Source: Sporomusa silvacetica DSM 10669 (lineage in GTDB: Bacteria > Bacillota > Negativicutes > Sporomusales > Sporomusaceae). From it: a DNA stretch of 64,000 nucleotides. The stretch is from positions 55,072 to 119,071 of the forward strand of contig NZ_LSLK01000163.1 of NCBI RefSeq assembly GCF_002257705.1. The letters run 5' to 3'. The position numbers and the translations under genes were made by a program. Below are positions 33,859 to 40,980 of the stretch, one piece after another. The notes under the pieces are model-generated. The model worked only from the letters and a program-made list of their open reading frames with translations. It searched no databases and had not been told where the DNA came from. The stretch's first letter is position 1. Each line of letters opens with the position of its first letter.

Positions 33859-34067
33859 GATTTCCCCTCCCCAGTTTCAATGTACCCCTTATCAGCCCAT
33901 ACTTTAGGAGTGACTTGTCCTAATTCGTCTGTACCAAAAGTGGCAGGAGTACCAGCTTTGCGCTTGTCTAATTGGTTATCGGATTTAAAATGTTCTCGGG
34001 CGTACTGTTCTGCTTTCGTTGTCTATACCCAAATTTGATTGTTTGGGAGTCTTATTTTGCCGCTCAT
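33855..34067 (-). pseudogene. Small phage gene interrupted by an in-frame TAG
   Basis: A frame of 71 codons runs from ATG 34067 to TGA 33855 with a single TAG at codon 15 (34023-34025). Upstream of it: MSGKIRLPNNQIWV; downstream: TTKAEQYAREHFKSDNQ and on to KVWADKGYIETGEGKS. The downstream part is coding-like and its stop overlaps the next GTG start (GTGA), typical of a live gene pair. So this is either a nonsense mutant, a sequencing error, or readthrough. No good internal start follows the TAG. Confidence 0.55.
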
Positions 34068-34488
34068 GGTTGCGATTCCCAGCCCCGGCACCTCGTACCT
34101 CCGACTTAACATGCAGCGTCAAAATAGGGATTGCATTCCTTTCGGATAAGTGGGCTTCTTCTGTCTCAAAAGTTTGGAGATAACGCGCAACCGCTTCGGT
34201 ATCATCAAAATTGTATCTAAATTCAGAATCACCAAAAATCCAATCATCTTTCCCGCAGTGGAACAATCCTTGTCTCATAGCATTATGGTCGCCAGTATTA
34301 CGCCGCTTTTTCTCAATAACGGAGTAATATGTTTCCTTGAACTGCTTTTGCACTATTACGACATAGTTTTCAGATATGCACTTTACCCTCATAGGCTTTT
34401 TCCAGTCGTTAACTTTAACCAAATCTCCTATTGAGAGATTATCTAAAATCTCTTTGGTTATTTCTGTATAAGTGGTGTAGTTACGCAT
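33985..34488 (-). CDS. Unknown phage protein
   Basis: 167 residues. The first ~100 look folded (IGDLVKVNDWKKPMRVKCI, a beta-barrel-like start); the rest is hydrophilic and probably disordered. GGAAGGGAG precedes the ATG. Its last 28 codons overlap, in another frame, the beginning of the amber-interrupted gene. No family recognised. Confidence 0.6.
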   Translation of the reverse strand: MRNYTTYTEITKEILDNLSIGDLVKVNDWKKPMRVKCISENYVVIVQKQFKETYYSVIEKKRRNTGDHNAMRQGLFHCGKDDWIFGDSEFRYNFDDTEAVARYLQTFETEEAHLSERNAIPILTLHVKSEVRGAGAGNRNHERQNKTPKQSNLGIDNESRTVRPRTF

Positions 34489-34610
34489 TTTGTATTAGCT
34501 CCCTTCCGATAGTCACATTTTAGTCCTGGGCAACGCCATTCTTTATAAAATAGGTCAAAATATAATTTTCGTCCGCATAACGGGCATATATCACGTGTTG
34601 GTTTAGGCAT
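34458..34610 (-). CDS. 50-residue zinc-ribbon miniprotein
   Basis: Two Cys pairs, DICPLCGRKLYF and WRCPGLKC, spaced as a zinc ribbon. Its ATG overlaps the previous stop (ATGCCTAA) and its end overlaps the next start by 31 bases. Function unknown; probably nucleic-acid or protein binding. Confidence 0.6.
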   Translation of the reverse strand: MPKPTRDICPLCGRKLYFDLFYKEWRCPGLKCDYRKGANTKCVTTPLIQK

Positions 34611-34776
34611 TGGCTGCTTCCCAGTTTTGCAGATACCGGCACCGCTTACACTGTTCGCAAGGATCGTCGCTTTCTTCCGTGCAGTACCCTTGGCACTTTC
34701 CGTCTATCAAGTCAGGATAGCCGATACATCGACTAATGGCATTTTTAAGTACACGGCAATTTTCTATGGTTTCCAT
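34603..34776 (-). CDS. 57-residue Cys-rich miniprotein
   Basis: METIENCRVLKNAISRC at the start, then KCQGYCTEES and CEQCKRCRYLQNW: eight Cys in 57 residues, probably metal-binding. The ATG at 34776 follows GGGGGCGGGGCG and abuts the parB stop. Such Cys-rich miniproteins are common in early phage operons; role unknown. Confidence 0.6.
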   Translation of the reverse strand: METIENCRVLKNAISRCIGYPDLIDGKCQGYCTEESDDPCEQCKRCRYLQNWEAANA

Positions 34777-35751
34777 CTACGCCCCGCCCCCTTGCTCGTT
34801 AAATAGCGGCTCACCTAATACACCAGCCTTAATGGCTTCAATGTCATCATAAAGTTTGGAGTTTACTTCTTCCAAGATTTTCAAGGCTTTTTCACCTGCC
34901 GGGTTGTCCATTAGGCTGTCATATTGCGCCCGAATTGTTACAAGGCTATTTAGTAACGCTTGTAGCTCACTGATTCTTACATTTGGTGGCTCAGGTGTTA
35001 CTGGCTGTGGTTGAACTGGTACAGCTGCGACCTTTTTCTCTTTGACGGCTTTCAGTGTTGTTGATCCTGTTTCTTTATGCTGCTCATAAACTGCTTTCTG
35101 GTCTGCCACTGATAGCCGGGATAGTTCAGCAGCTGTGGAAAAGTTTATATTGTCATGCTTGAGTTCTTCTTTGAATTCCTCGGTCAAATTGTCATTAATG
35201 CTTTCAATCCGTCCAACTTGGCTTTCTGATACATTTAGGGTTTCGGCCAATAGCTCCCTTACCCGCCCTGGTAGTTCATGAGTCTTTTTGTACTCTTTCA
35301 GCAGTTCTTTGAGTTGGGCCAATTGAGTAACTTTTTCCCAATCCGTTAATTGTCTGGTGGTTGAATTGGTGTAAATGAGCAATATTCGTTCCTTGATATC
35401 GTCAATATTGGTTTCTATACGGCAGGGGATATGCTCAAATTGACTCTTACCTTCTTCCACCAGTTGAAGACTGGCAAGCCTGCGCCGGTGTCCGGATATT
35501 ACTTTGTATTTGCCACTACCTTCAATCGGCTTTACGGTTAGGTTTTGTTGTACCCCAAGTAATTCTATAGAGTCCTTTAAATCGTCAATTCCTTCCAGGG
35601 AATAAAAGTTATCTGCTGACGGTTCCAGTTTGTGAACGCTTATTAGGTCAATTTTAAAATCATTGACCATTCCGTCAGTAATGCTGGAACTTTCTACAAG
35701 CTTTGATTTTGAGTTTAGCAGGTCAGTTAAACTGAACTTCCCTTTTGCCAA
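34777..35751 (-). CDS. parB: ParB-family partition protein
   Basis: 324 residues. Residues ~30-125 are a ParB/Spo0J nuclease-fold domain with the CTP-binding GHRRRLASLQ motif; residues ~135-200 hold the KorB/HtrA-type helix-turn-helix (ETLNVSESQVGRIESI). The C-terminus is coiled coil. It should load at parS and act with ParA to segregate DNA. The start is TTG at 35751 with GGGGGCGGGA upstream. It lies 43 nt after parA, separated by a perfect palindrome. Confidence 0.88.
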   Translation of the reverse strand: MAKGKFSLTDLLNSKSKLVESSSITDGMVNDFKIDLISVHKLEPSADNFYSLEGIDDLKDSIELLGVQQNLTVKPIEGSGKYKVISGHRRRLASLQLVEEGKSQFEHIPCRIETNIDDIKERILLIYTNSTTRQLTDWEKVTQLAQLKELLKEYKKTHELPGRVRELLAETLNVSESQVGRIESINDNLTEEFKEELKHDNINFSTAAELSRLSVADQKAVYEQHKETGSTTLKAVKEKKVAAVPVQPQPVTPEPPNVRISELQALLNSLVTIRAQYDSLMDNPAGEKALKILEEVNSKLYDDIEAIKAGVLGEPLFNEQGGGA

Positions 35752-35767
35752 TTATCCCGCCCCCTCT

Positions 35768-35792
35768 AAATGTGTTCAAATTGAACACATTT
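35768..35792. promoter_or_regulatory. 25-bp perfect palindrome between parA and parB, candidate parS
   Basis: AAATGTGTTCAA-A-TTGAACACATTT. It could be a ParB-binding centromere or a partition operator. Read on the plus strand it is followed by TTTTATTT, so it could also work as a plus-strand terminator, but there is no plus-strand gene here to end. Confidence 0.55.
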
Positions 35793-35794
35793 TT

Positions 35795-36553
35795 TTATTT
35801 CTCTAAGTACTCTTTTACAAAGTCCAGATAGTCTTTGGCCGCTCTACATCTCCTGGCGTGTTTTATGATCGGCTCTCCCGCAAAGGTACTTTCATCAATC
35901 TTGACAGTGCGGTTAATGCGGGTTTTAAATATCGGATATTTTTGACCATCGTTTAGATAATCAGATCCTTGCATGTTAACTTTGTTTTTAGCGTACTGAG
36001 TTATCAAGCAGCCTTTGAAATTCAGTGATGGGTTAAATTCGCGGATGTCCTTGAATTGCTCGGTTAGCTGATCCAGGCCGTCAAAGCTGAATTGATCTAT
36101 CTTTATGGGGACTATAACCTCATCTGCAGCGACCAGGCTATTTATGACGCTGATATTGATATCCGGGGCATTGTCTATAATGCAGTAGTCATATTCTGAT
36201 TCTATTTGCTGTAAGGCTTTTTTGAGAATGGTTTGTTGCTGCCTGGTTACGTCCAGGATGATCTTAAGATTGGCATTCAGCAGGTTCATGTTGGCGCTAA
36301 TAACACTAAGGTTGCTATATAGGGTGGGATTAATCGCCCTATGCGTGTCAAAATCCCTTTCAACTAGTAAATCAGCAATGGTTGGCTTATCGTAGCTATG
36401 CAGATCAAAAAATTTGGATGTATTGCCCTGCTTGTCATTGTCTATAAGCAAAACCCGCTGGCTGTACACGGTTGCCAGTATATGGGCCATGTTAATGGCT
36501 GTTATGGTCTTGGCTACCCCGCCCTTGAGGTTGATTATTGATATGGTTTTCAT
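35795..36553 (-). CDS. parA: ParA-family partition ATPase
   Basis: 252 residues, deviant Walker A NLKGGVAKTITAIN (KGGVAKT), Walker A' LIDNDKQGNTS, Walker B YCIIDNAPD. It lacks an N-terminal helix-turn-helix, so self-regulation would depend on ParB or another protein. The ATG at 36553 follows GGGAG by eight bases. Part of the early operon. Confidence 0.9.
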   Translation of the reverse strand: MKTISIINLKGGVAKTITAINMAHILATVYSQRVLLIDNDKQGNTSKFFDLHSYDKPTIADLLVERDFDTHRAINPTLYSNLSVISANMNLLNANLKIILDVTRQQQTILKKALQQIESEYDYCIIDNAPDINISVINSLVAADEVIVPIKIDQFSFDGLDQLTEQFKDIREFNPSLNFKGCLITQYAKNKVNMQGSDYLNDGQKYPIFKTRINRTVKIDESTFAGEPIIKHARRCRAAKDYLDFVKEYLEK

Positions 36554-36555
36554 GC

Positions 36556-37080
36556 TCAAGCTCCCTCTCCATGATTGGTTAGTGGTCTGAGGTATTTGCT
36601 TTCTGTGCTTTCCTTACTCACTATGGTAAATACGTGAACATCGTCAACTATGGCGCTTTCACGGTTCCTAGCTTTTTTCACGACCGGCGCGTATTCGATC
36701 ATGTCCAGGTGTTTTGCCTGGATTCCGATATATTTTCCATCATCGGTAAATAGTTCAATGCCGCCCAGGTTTAGGGATGTTCTCTTTAACTGCTCTGTTT
36801 TCTCATAAACCAGGTTGCAGTATAGCTCATATGTTTGTGCAGCTGTTGCGCCGGTGCATTCCTGAATACTGTCTTTGCTCTTATATAGCCAAACGTTCTT
36901 TTGCCTTGCTTCCAGCTTGCATTGAATCTTCCAGAATTGGTCATCCGTAACACTAAGAATGAACCAATCTGTAGCAATTAAATTTGAATCTTCAACTTGA
37001 AATAACCCAAATCTGCCGATTGATAGAACGTTTTTAGCTACTCGGCCCACGTTCACCGAATGTATTGCATCATCAACCAC
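36556..37080 (-). CDS. Unknown phage protein upstream of parA
   Basis: 174 residues, soluble, with beta-rich N-terminal half (RFGLFQVEDSNLIATDWFIL). GTG start. It abuts parA and may share its regulation, but has no recognised domain. Confidence 0.6.
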   Translation of the reverse strand: MVDDAIHSVNVGRVAKNVLSIGRFGLFQVEDSNLIATDWFILSVTDDQFWKIQCKLEARQKNVWLYKSKDSIQECTGATAAQTYELYCNLVYEKTEQLKRTSLNLGGIELFTDDGKYIGIQAKHLDMIEYAPVVKKARNRESAIVDDVHVFTIVSKESTESKYLRPLTNHGEGA

Positions 37081-37110
37081 TAGAAACGCCGCCTTTCTTT
37101 ATCCCGCCCC

Positions 37111-37269
37111 TTATCTTGGTTTATTTGAATACATTGACGGTTTGTATTGTTTGCGCTGTTCGTAGTTCATGCACACTGGCGGGCAGCCTTCTATTGCCGG
37201 TTTATCCGTGCAGCCTTTGAGAGAGTTATAAACGCAATCGCATTGTTTTCCCATGACACACGTTTTCAT
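37111..37269 (-). CDS. 52-residue Cys-rich miniprotein
   Basis: MKTCVMGKQCDCVYN, then GCTDKPAIEGCPPVC: seven Cys. Its ATG overlaps the previous stop (TGATGA), so translation is coupled. Probably metal-binding. Confidence 0.6.
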   Translation of the reverse strand: MKTCVMGKQCDCVYNSLKGCTDKPAIEGCPPVCMNYEQRKQYKPSMYSNKPR

Positions 37270-37559
37270 CAGGTTACCTCCCTTTTTCTACGTTTTTTGG
37301 TCAATTGGTTAGGATCAAATACTGGTTTTCTATTTTTCAGCGGACACTTAACAGGTTTCAGGCGCTCAGCGTTAGGTATTGCGCCTAACATGTGTTCAAA
37401 TTCTTTTGGATCTAGCTTGATGCTTTTGCAAACGCCGTGGTTACTCCGTCCCGCTGTTTCGATGCTTACCGGGTCAATAACCACACCGGCACCGTCGCCA
37501 AGTTCAAGGCATTTGAAGTCATCTGTTTTGTGGGCTGTTACTCTTGTTCTCACTGGCAT
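37269..37559 (-). CDS. Unknown phage protein
   Basis: 96 residues, basic C-terminus (NQLTKKRRKREVT). The ATG follows GGGGGCGGGAAAGAA. Soluble; a nucleic-acid contact is possible from the charge, nothing more can be said. Confidence 0.6.
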   Translation of the reverse strand: MPVRTRVTAHKTDDFKCLELGDGAGVVIDPVSIETAGRSNHGVCKSIKLDPKEFEHMLGAIPNAERLKPVKCPLKNRKPVFDPNQLTKKRRKREVT

Positions 37560-37641
37560 TTCTTTCCCGCCCCCTTTTATTCTTTGTCCGTGCTTTTTCC
37601 GCCGCCCGCTGCCGGTGGTTGCCGGTTTTAGGTGTCGTCAC
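37519..37641 (-). CDS. Possible 40-residue basic peptide
   Basis: A GTG-initiated frame (TTPKTGNHRQRAAEKARTK...) fills the gap before ssb and overlaps the next gene by 41 bases. Ribosome site is weak, so it may not be translated. Confidence 0.25.
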   Translation of the reverse strand: MTTPKTGNHRQRAAEKARTKNKRGRERNASENKSNSPQNR

Positions 37642-37662
37642 ACTGCCGACAGATTTATCCTT

Positions 37663-38064
37663 TCAGAAAGGTATCTCTTCCTCTGGGTATACATCTTTGC
37701 CGAATGAATTTATGTCTGTATTCCCGGCATCCCCACTAGATGCGGGTGCCTGTCTGCGTTCCAGGAACTCGATGGATTGCGCTACGACTTCGGCGACGCG
37801 ACGTTTCTGACCATCATTGGCTTCATAGGAGCGAATCTGTAGCCGACCATCGACCAACACCTTTTGTCCTTTGGTCAAGTTGTTACCGCATGTCTCGGCC
37901 AATTTCTCCCAGGCTACAATAGGAATGAAATCTGCGTTATTTTGACCTTGGCCGCTACTAAAGCGGTTAACTGCCAGATTAAACGACGCTACCGCCTTAC
38001 CGCTTTGGGTATATCTTACTTCCGGATCTTGCGCTAGTCGGCCAACTAGAATTACTTTGTTCAT
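37663..38064 (-). CDS. ssb: Single-stranded DNA-binding protein
   Basis: 133 residues. OB fold: MNKVILVGRLAQDPEVRYTQ, FNLAVNRFSSGQG, VLVDGRLQIRSYEANDG. It has a short linker and the acidic EEEIPF tip that recruits partner proteins. Shorter than chromosomal SSB (~150-175). Fits a rolling-circle replication mode that exposes single strands. Confidence 0.93.
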   Translation of the reverse strand: MNKVILVGRLAQDPEVRYTQSGKAVASFNLAVNRFSSGQGQNNADFIPIVAWEKLAETCGNNLTKGQKVLVDGRLQIRSYEANDGQKRRVAEVVAQSIEFLERRQAPASSGDAGNTDINSFGKDVYPEEEIPF

Positions 38065-38076
38065 GTACTTTCCACC

Positions 38077-38481
38077 TCACACTAAAGAACTAAGTATGTA
38101 TCCGTAATACGCTAGGAAAATTAAGTTTCTAAGTATTATCATGACGGAACATCTCTGTATCGGCTTATACTCAATTTCGTTGTCAATTCTAGTAAATATC
38201 AGTCTTAAAATGAACACTAAAAGCATAACTAATGTTGGCCATCTAAGTTGATCAACATCATAGGCATATATAAAATAGATTAGATTAATTACGACCATAA
38301 ATAATCCAAACGTGATTACTGCGCCCGCCTTTGCTTCGATATCTTTTGGCACCGAAGTATTATTGACTTTCTTTAAATGATTTGCCAAATTTATTTCATT
38401 CAGCGTATTGCGCATAATTGGCCCTAGAAAAATAATTCTGATTGTTAATGCGATAAAAATAATTGTCATGAGTAGAAACAT
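38077..38481 (-). CDS. Four-helix membrane protein, unknown
   Basis: 134 residues with hydrophobic segments near residues 3-20, 52-72, 82-97 and 112-130. AGGAGG precedes the ATG by eight bases. No motif recognised. Membrane proteins in early phage operons sometimes act in superinfection exclusion (inference only). Confidence 0.65.
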   Translation of the reverse strand: MFLLMTIIFIALTIRIIFLGPIMRNTLNEINLANHLKKVNNTSVPKDIEAKAGAVITFGLFMVVINLIYFIYAYDVDQLRWPTLVMLLVFILRLIFTRIDNEIEYKPIQRCSVMIILRNLIFLAYYGYILSSLV

Positions 38482-38482
38482 T

Positions 38483-38755
38483 TTATTTTCCTCCTAAAAA
38501 ACTTTCATTTTTGATTATCCCGCCCCTACTGGCAACTTTGCCAAGTGGGCTTTTGTCGCGCCATTTGTCTTTAATTAACGCGTACCGGGCGAATACGATC
38601 ATCTTAGATTCGCGGTCTTTTTCTTGATCTGTGAAATGATATTGACGCTTGTCCAAGTCCAGCATCAGCAGGAATTTCTTGATTCCGTTCTCTTGTGCAT
38701 AGACCTTTGCGGCACTCTTGGCCGTGCCTTTCGTTGGGTATGGGTTACTTATCAT
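38483..38755 (-). CDS. Unknown phage protein
   Basis: 90 residues, soluble, mixed charge (NPYPTKGTAKSAAKVYAQEN). GGAGGC seven bases before the ATG; the start overlaps the preceding stop. No family recognised. Confidence 0.6.
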   Translation of the reverse strand: MISNPYPTKGTAKSAAKVYAQENGIKKFLLMLDLDKRQYHFTDQEKDRESKMIVFARYALIKDKWRDKSPLGKVASRGGIIKNESFLGGK

Positions 38756-39350
38756 GGTTTGCCTCCGTCCCGCCCATTTGCTGTTCTATTTCTATTACCG
38801 TTTCACATACCATGGAAAATGGACATTCCTCACAGTCAGCCTCATAGTTTGGTATGGGGCAATCACTCGCCTGGTTTACCTGGTTTTCTAAATTATTCTG
38901 AAATACTTTAAAAACCATCTCGCCTAATTTTGTATATTGCCTAGTTTGGGATAGCTTTGCTTTTAGTTCTATAACCATGCTGGTATAGTCCATCTTTTCA
39001 CACGCTATACAAGATTGGACGTGTTTTTCTATTAACTCAGCTATCCTGTTTTCATCGTTACGAATGCGTTCGGCTGCAACAAATGTAAGTAGACTTTCAT
39101 CATGATTAGCTATTTTTTTATAAAATTCATAAGTTGGGATTGCTTCTAATTTGAGTCTTTCCGCTTCGGATCGGCAGGTAAAAGGGCACTGTTTTCGATA
39201 TTTACAAGTTAAACAGCAGCTTCCATCCCGCTGGCATTCTTCGCAATTGTGGCAAGAGTTGGTGATTTCATCGGCGCAATATTTGGCAATGAAATCCTCC
39301 TGGCTTAATTTTTCCATGTCCTCAGACACAAGGTTTTTAACTTGTTCCAT
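38745..39350 (-). CDS. Cys-rich protein with clustered CxxC motifs
   Basis: 201 residues with 14 or so Cys. N-terminal cluster SCHNCEECQRDGSCCLTCKY, later CIACEK and a C-terminal CEECPFSMVC. These could bind zinc or an iron-sulfur cluster. The middle is helical. AAAGGAG precedes the ATG. No family recognised. Confidence 0.65.
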   Translation of the reverse strand: MEQVKNLVSEDMEKLSQEDFIAKYCADEITNSCHNCEECQRDGSCCLTCKYRKQCPFTCRSEAERLKLEAIPTYEFYKKIANHDESLLTFVAAERIRNDENRIAELIEKHVQSCIACEKMDYTSMVIELKAKLSQTRQYTKLGEMVFKVFQNNLENQVNQASDCPIPNYEADCEECPFSMVCETVIEIEQQMGGTEANHDK

Positions 39351-39363
39351 TGACTCAGCTCCT

Positions 39364-39621
39364 TTATATCCAAGTTTCTAAAATCGCGGGGTCATCTGCT
39401 TGGTGCCTCGGTAGTCTTACCATGTGCCGTGGTATCGTCATTCGTATTTCCGGCAACGTGTCTTTTACTACGGCTATGATGGTTGGCTTATGCAGTCGGA
39501 ATAGCCGGGCTACAAACTTTCCGGGAAAGTCACTTGGGTTTTTGTAGACTGTGATCATCGGCATAGTAATTGAATTTAAGTCGACTGAAATAAAACTGTT
39601 CATGATTATTTGTTGTTTCAT
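39364..39621 (-). CDS. Small conserved phage protein, unknown
   Basis: 85 residues. MITVYKNPSDFPGKFVARLF and the end DDPAILETWI fit a small domain seen in many Firmicute phage early regions. Function unknown. AAAGGAG precedes the start. Confidence 0.65.
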   Translation of the reverse strand: MKQQIIMNSFISVDLNSITMPMITVYKNPSDFPGKFVARLFRLHKPTIIAVVKDTLPEIRMTIPRHMVRLPRHQADDPAILETWI

Positions 39622-39624
39622 AAA

Positions 39625-39855
39625 TCAGCTCTCCTTTGTATGTTTCTTTTTACCTACGCAATGTTTGCAATCCGTATAATATGGGGTTCCACTTGGTGAA
39701 TGACAGCATTCGCAAATCGAGGATATTGTGCGCCATGTTGCGCCGCAGTTTGGACAGTCCATGTCTACCATTGGGCTCTTATAGCCAACTACCCGCCCCT
39801 GGCTATTACATTTCAGGCAATTGGTTCGGCTGGCCTTACCTGGTATGCATTTCAT
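39625..39855 (-). CDS. Zinc-finger miniprotein
   Basis: 76 residues. Three CxxC pairs plus extra Cys: NCLKCNSQG, DCPNCGATW, CECCHSP, DCKHC; the first and last resemble DnaJ-type CxxCxxxG units. Overlaps the stop of the Rep gene (ATGA). May act on nucleic acid next to Rep. Confidence 0.65.
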   Translation of the reverse strand: MKCIPGKASRTNCLKCNSQGRVVGYKSPMVDMDCPNCGATWRTISSICECCHSPSGTPYYTDCKHCVGKKKHTKES

Positions 39856-40562
39856 GTGCTGTCATCCTCCCCCGGTAGCTGAATTAGCTGGTAATACAGG
39901 TATGGGTAGCCCATTGATGTTTCGCCGCGCTGAACGCTGTCCTGGTCTAGGTAGTATCCTTTGGGCGGTTTTATCGGTTCGCGCCAGGTGCTTGCCGGTA
40001 CTACCATTTTTACCGGTTTGGGGTGTATGAGGTTTTGGCTACAACTCCAATTGCGTTTACGGTGTTTCTTCTCGGCTTTATCCATGTAATTGGCAAGGCG
40101 TTTGCAATCTTCCGGTTCTCCACCGAAAAGCTGTATTTTAGAAAAACCCTTATCCCATAGTTGCTTAATCTGTTTAGTACTAATGCCAATGTTGTTTATC
40201 AGCATATGGTGATGGGTGCGTTCGGCTTCTGTGGTGATTATGTATTTTAGCGGTACTCCGTGTTTGTGGTATAGGCGGCGCAGGTCTCGGAGGAATTTGC
40301 CGATATGCTCTTTGGCGTTTTCTGGTGACGCTGCTTCCCCTCGGTATGTCAACGTCAGGTATAAATCATCTGCTTTGTAGTTGGCACACATTAGGAGATA
40401 TAAATTTCGCTTCGATCTTCGATTGTTGTGCTTTTTTTGTGTTTCCGTGGTGTTGTTTCTATTTTTACTCCTTGGCCTTTTGGGCGAGTTATGTTTCGGG
40501 TCATGGCATAATACCACGTCCGTAACTCTTCCTGCTTTGGTCACTGACTTCATATAAGACAT
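39852..40562 (-). CDS. HUH-type replication-associated protein (rolling circle)
   Basis: 236 residues, REP_ORF2/G2P-like. LYLTLTYRGE, LKYIITTEAERTHHHMLINN (metal-binding HUH-type His cluster) and LANYMDKAEKKHRKRN (catalytic Tyr with a following Lys) are in the right order. It would nick an origin and prime rolling-circle replication. It is the only replication-initiation candidate in the phage (no DnaB/DnaC/O-type genes). The DNA upstream holds several inverted repeats fit for its origin. Confidence 0.8.
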   Translation of the reverse strand: MSYMKSVTKAGRVTDVVLCHDPKHNSPKRPRSKNRNNTTETQKKHNNRRSKRNLYLLMCANYKADDLYLTLTYRGEAASPENAKEHIGKFLRDLRRLYHKHGVPLKYIITTEAERTHHHMLINNIGISTKQIKQLWDKGFSKIQLFGGEPEDCKRLANYMDKAEKKHRKRNWSCSQNLIHPKPVKMVVPASTWREPIKPPKGYYLDQDSVQRGETSMGYPYLYYQLIQLPGEDDST

Positions 40563-40821
40563 TGTAACTTTCTCCCATTAATAACTATATTTTCTACCCA
40601 TGAATAACTAAGAGTAACTTGGGTATACTGCTAATAGAAAGTCTATAGTTTAGTCCAAAGATTAATCACTTTTATCAAGTCAAAAACGGCCTTGAAGCCG
40701 CTAATTTATTGACTTTTAGGCTGTATATGGACTATAATGGAAGTGTCTGGTAGTCCATATACTTTTGGTTAAACCCTTACACTGTTGGTAGCAGCGTAAG
40801 GGTTTCGTACAAGTGGTATTC
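40563..40821. other. Gene-free, hairpin-rich region upstream of Rep: candidate origin
   Basis: Inverted repeats in order: AAGTCA/TGACTT (40677-40715) enclosing CGGC/GCCG; GTATATGGACTA/TAGTCCATATAC (40723-40762); AAACCCTTAC/GTAAGGGTTT (40771-40805). None is followed by a T run on the minus strand. The clustering beside an HUH Rep gene fits a rolling-circle origin. Confidence 0.5.
40782..40796. repeat. 15-bp repeat CTGTTGGTAGCAGCG, copy 1
   Basis: Forms the loop of the AAACCCTTAC/GTAAGGGTTT hairpin. The identical copy is at 40838-40852. Confidence 0.7.
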
Positions 40822-40965
40822 TCATTGTAATTGGTCGCTGTTGGTAGCAGCGGCCTTTTCCTTTTTCTGGGCTAGTTCTTCCAGATCCGCGAAGGTAAAA
40901 TAGCTTCTGGCTAAATCCCGCCCGTGAAAGTCGCCATTACAGAGTATTTCGATAATGTCATGCAT
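40822..40965 (-). CDS. 47-residue phage protein, unknown
   Basis: MHDIIEILCNGDFHGRDLAR then DLEELAQKKEKAAATNSDQ. A perfect AAAGGAGGG lies eight bases upstream of the ATG at 40965. The second copy of the 15-bp repeat falls within its last codons. Probably a real small gene; no family recognised. Confidence 0.6.
   Translation of the reverse strand: MHDIIEILCNGDFHGRDLARSYFTFADLEELAQKKEKAAATNSDQLQ
40838..40852. repeat. 15-bp repeat CTGTTGGTAGCAGCG, copy 2
   Basis: Lies within GGTCGCTG/CAGCGGCC arms and inside the 47-residue gene. Confidence 0.7.
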
Positions 40966-40980
40966 GGGCTTGTCCCTCCT

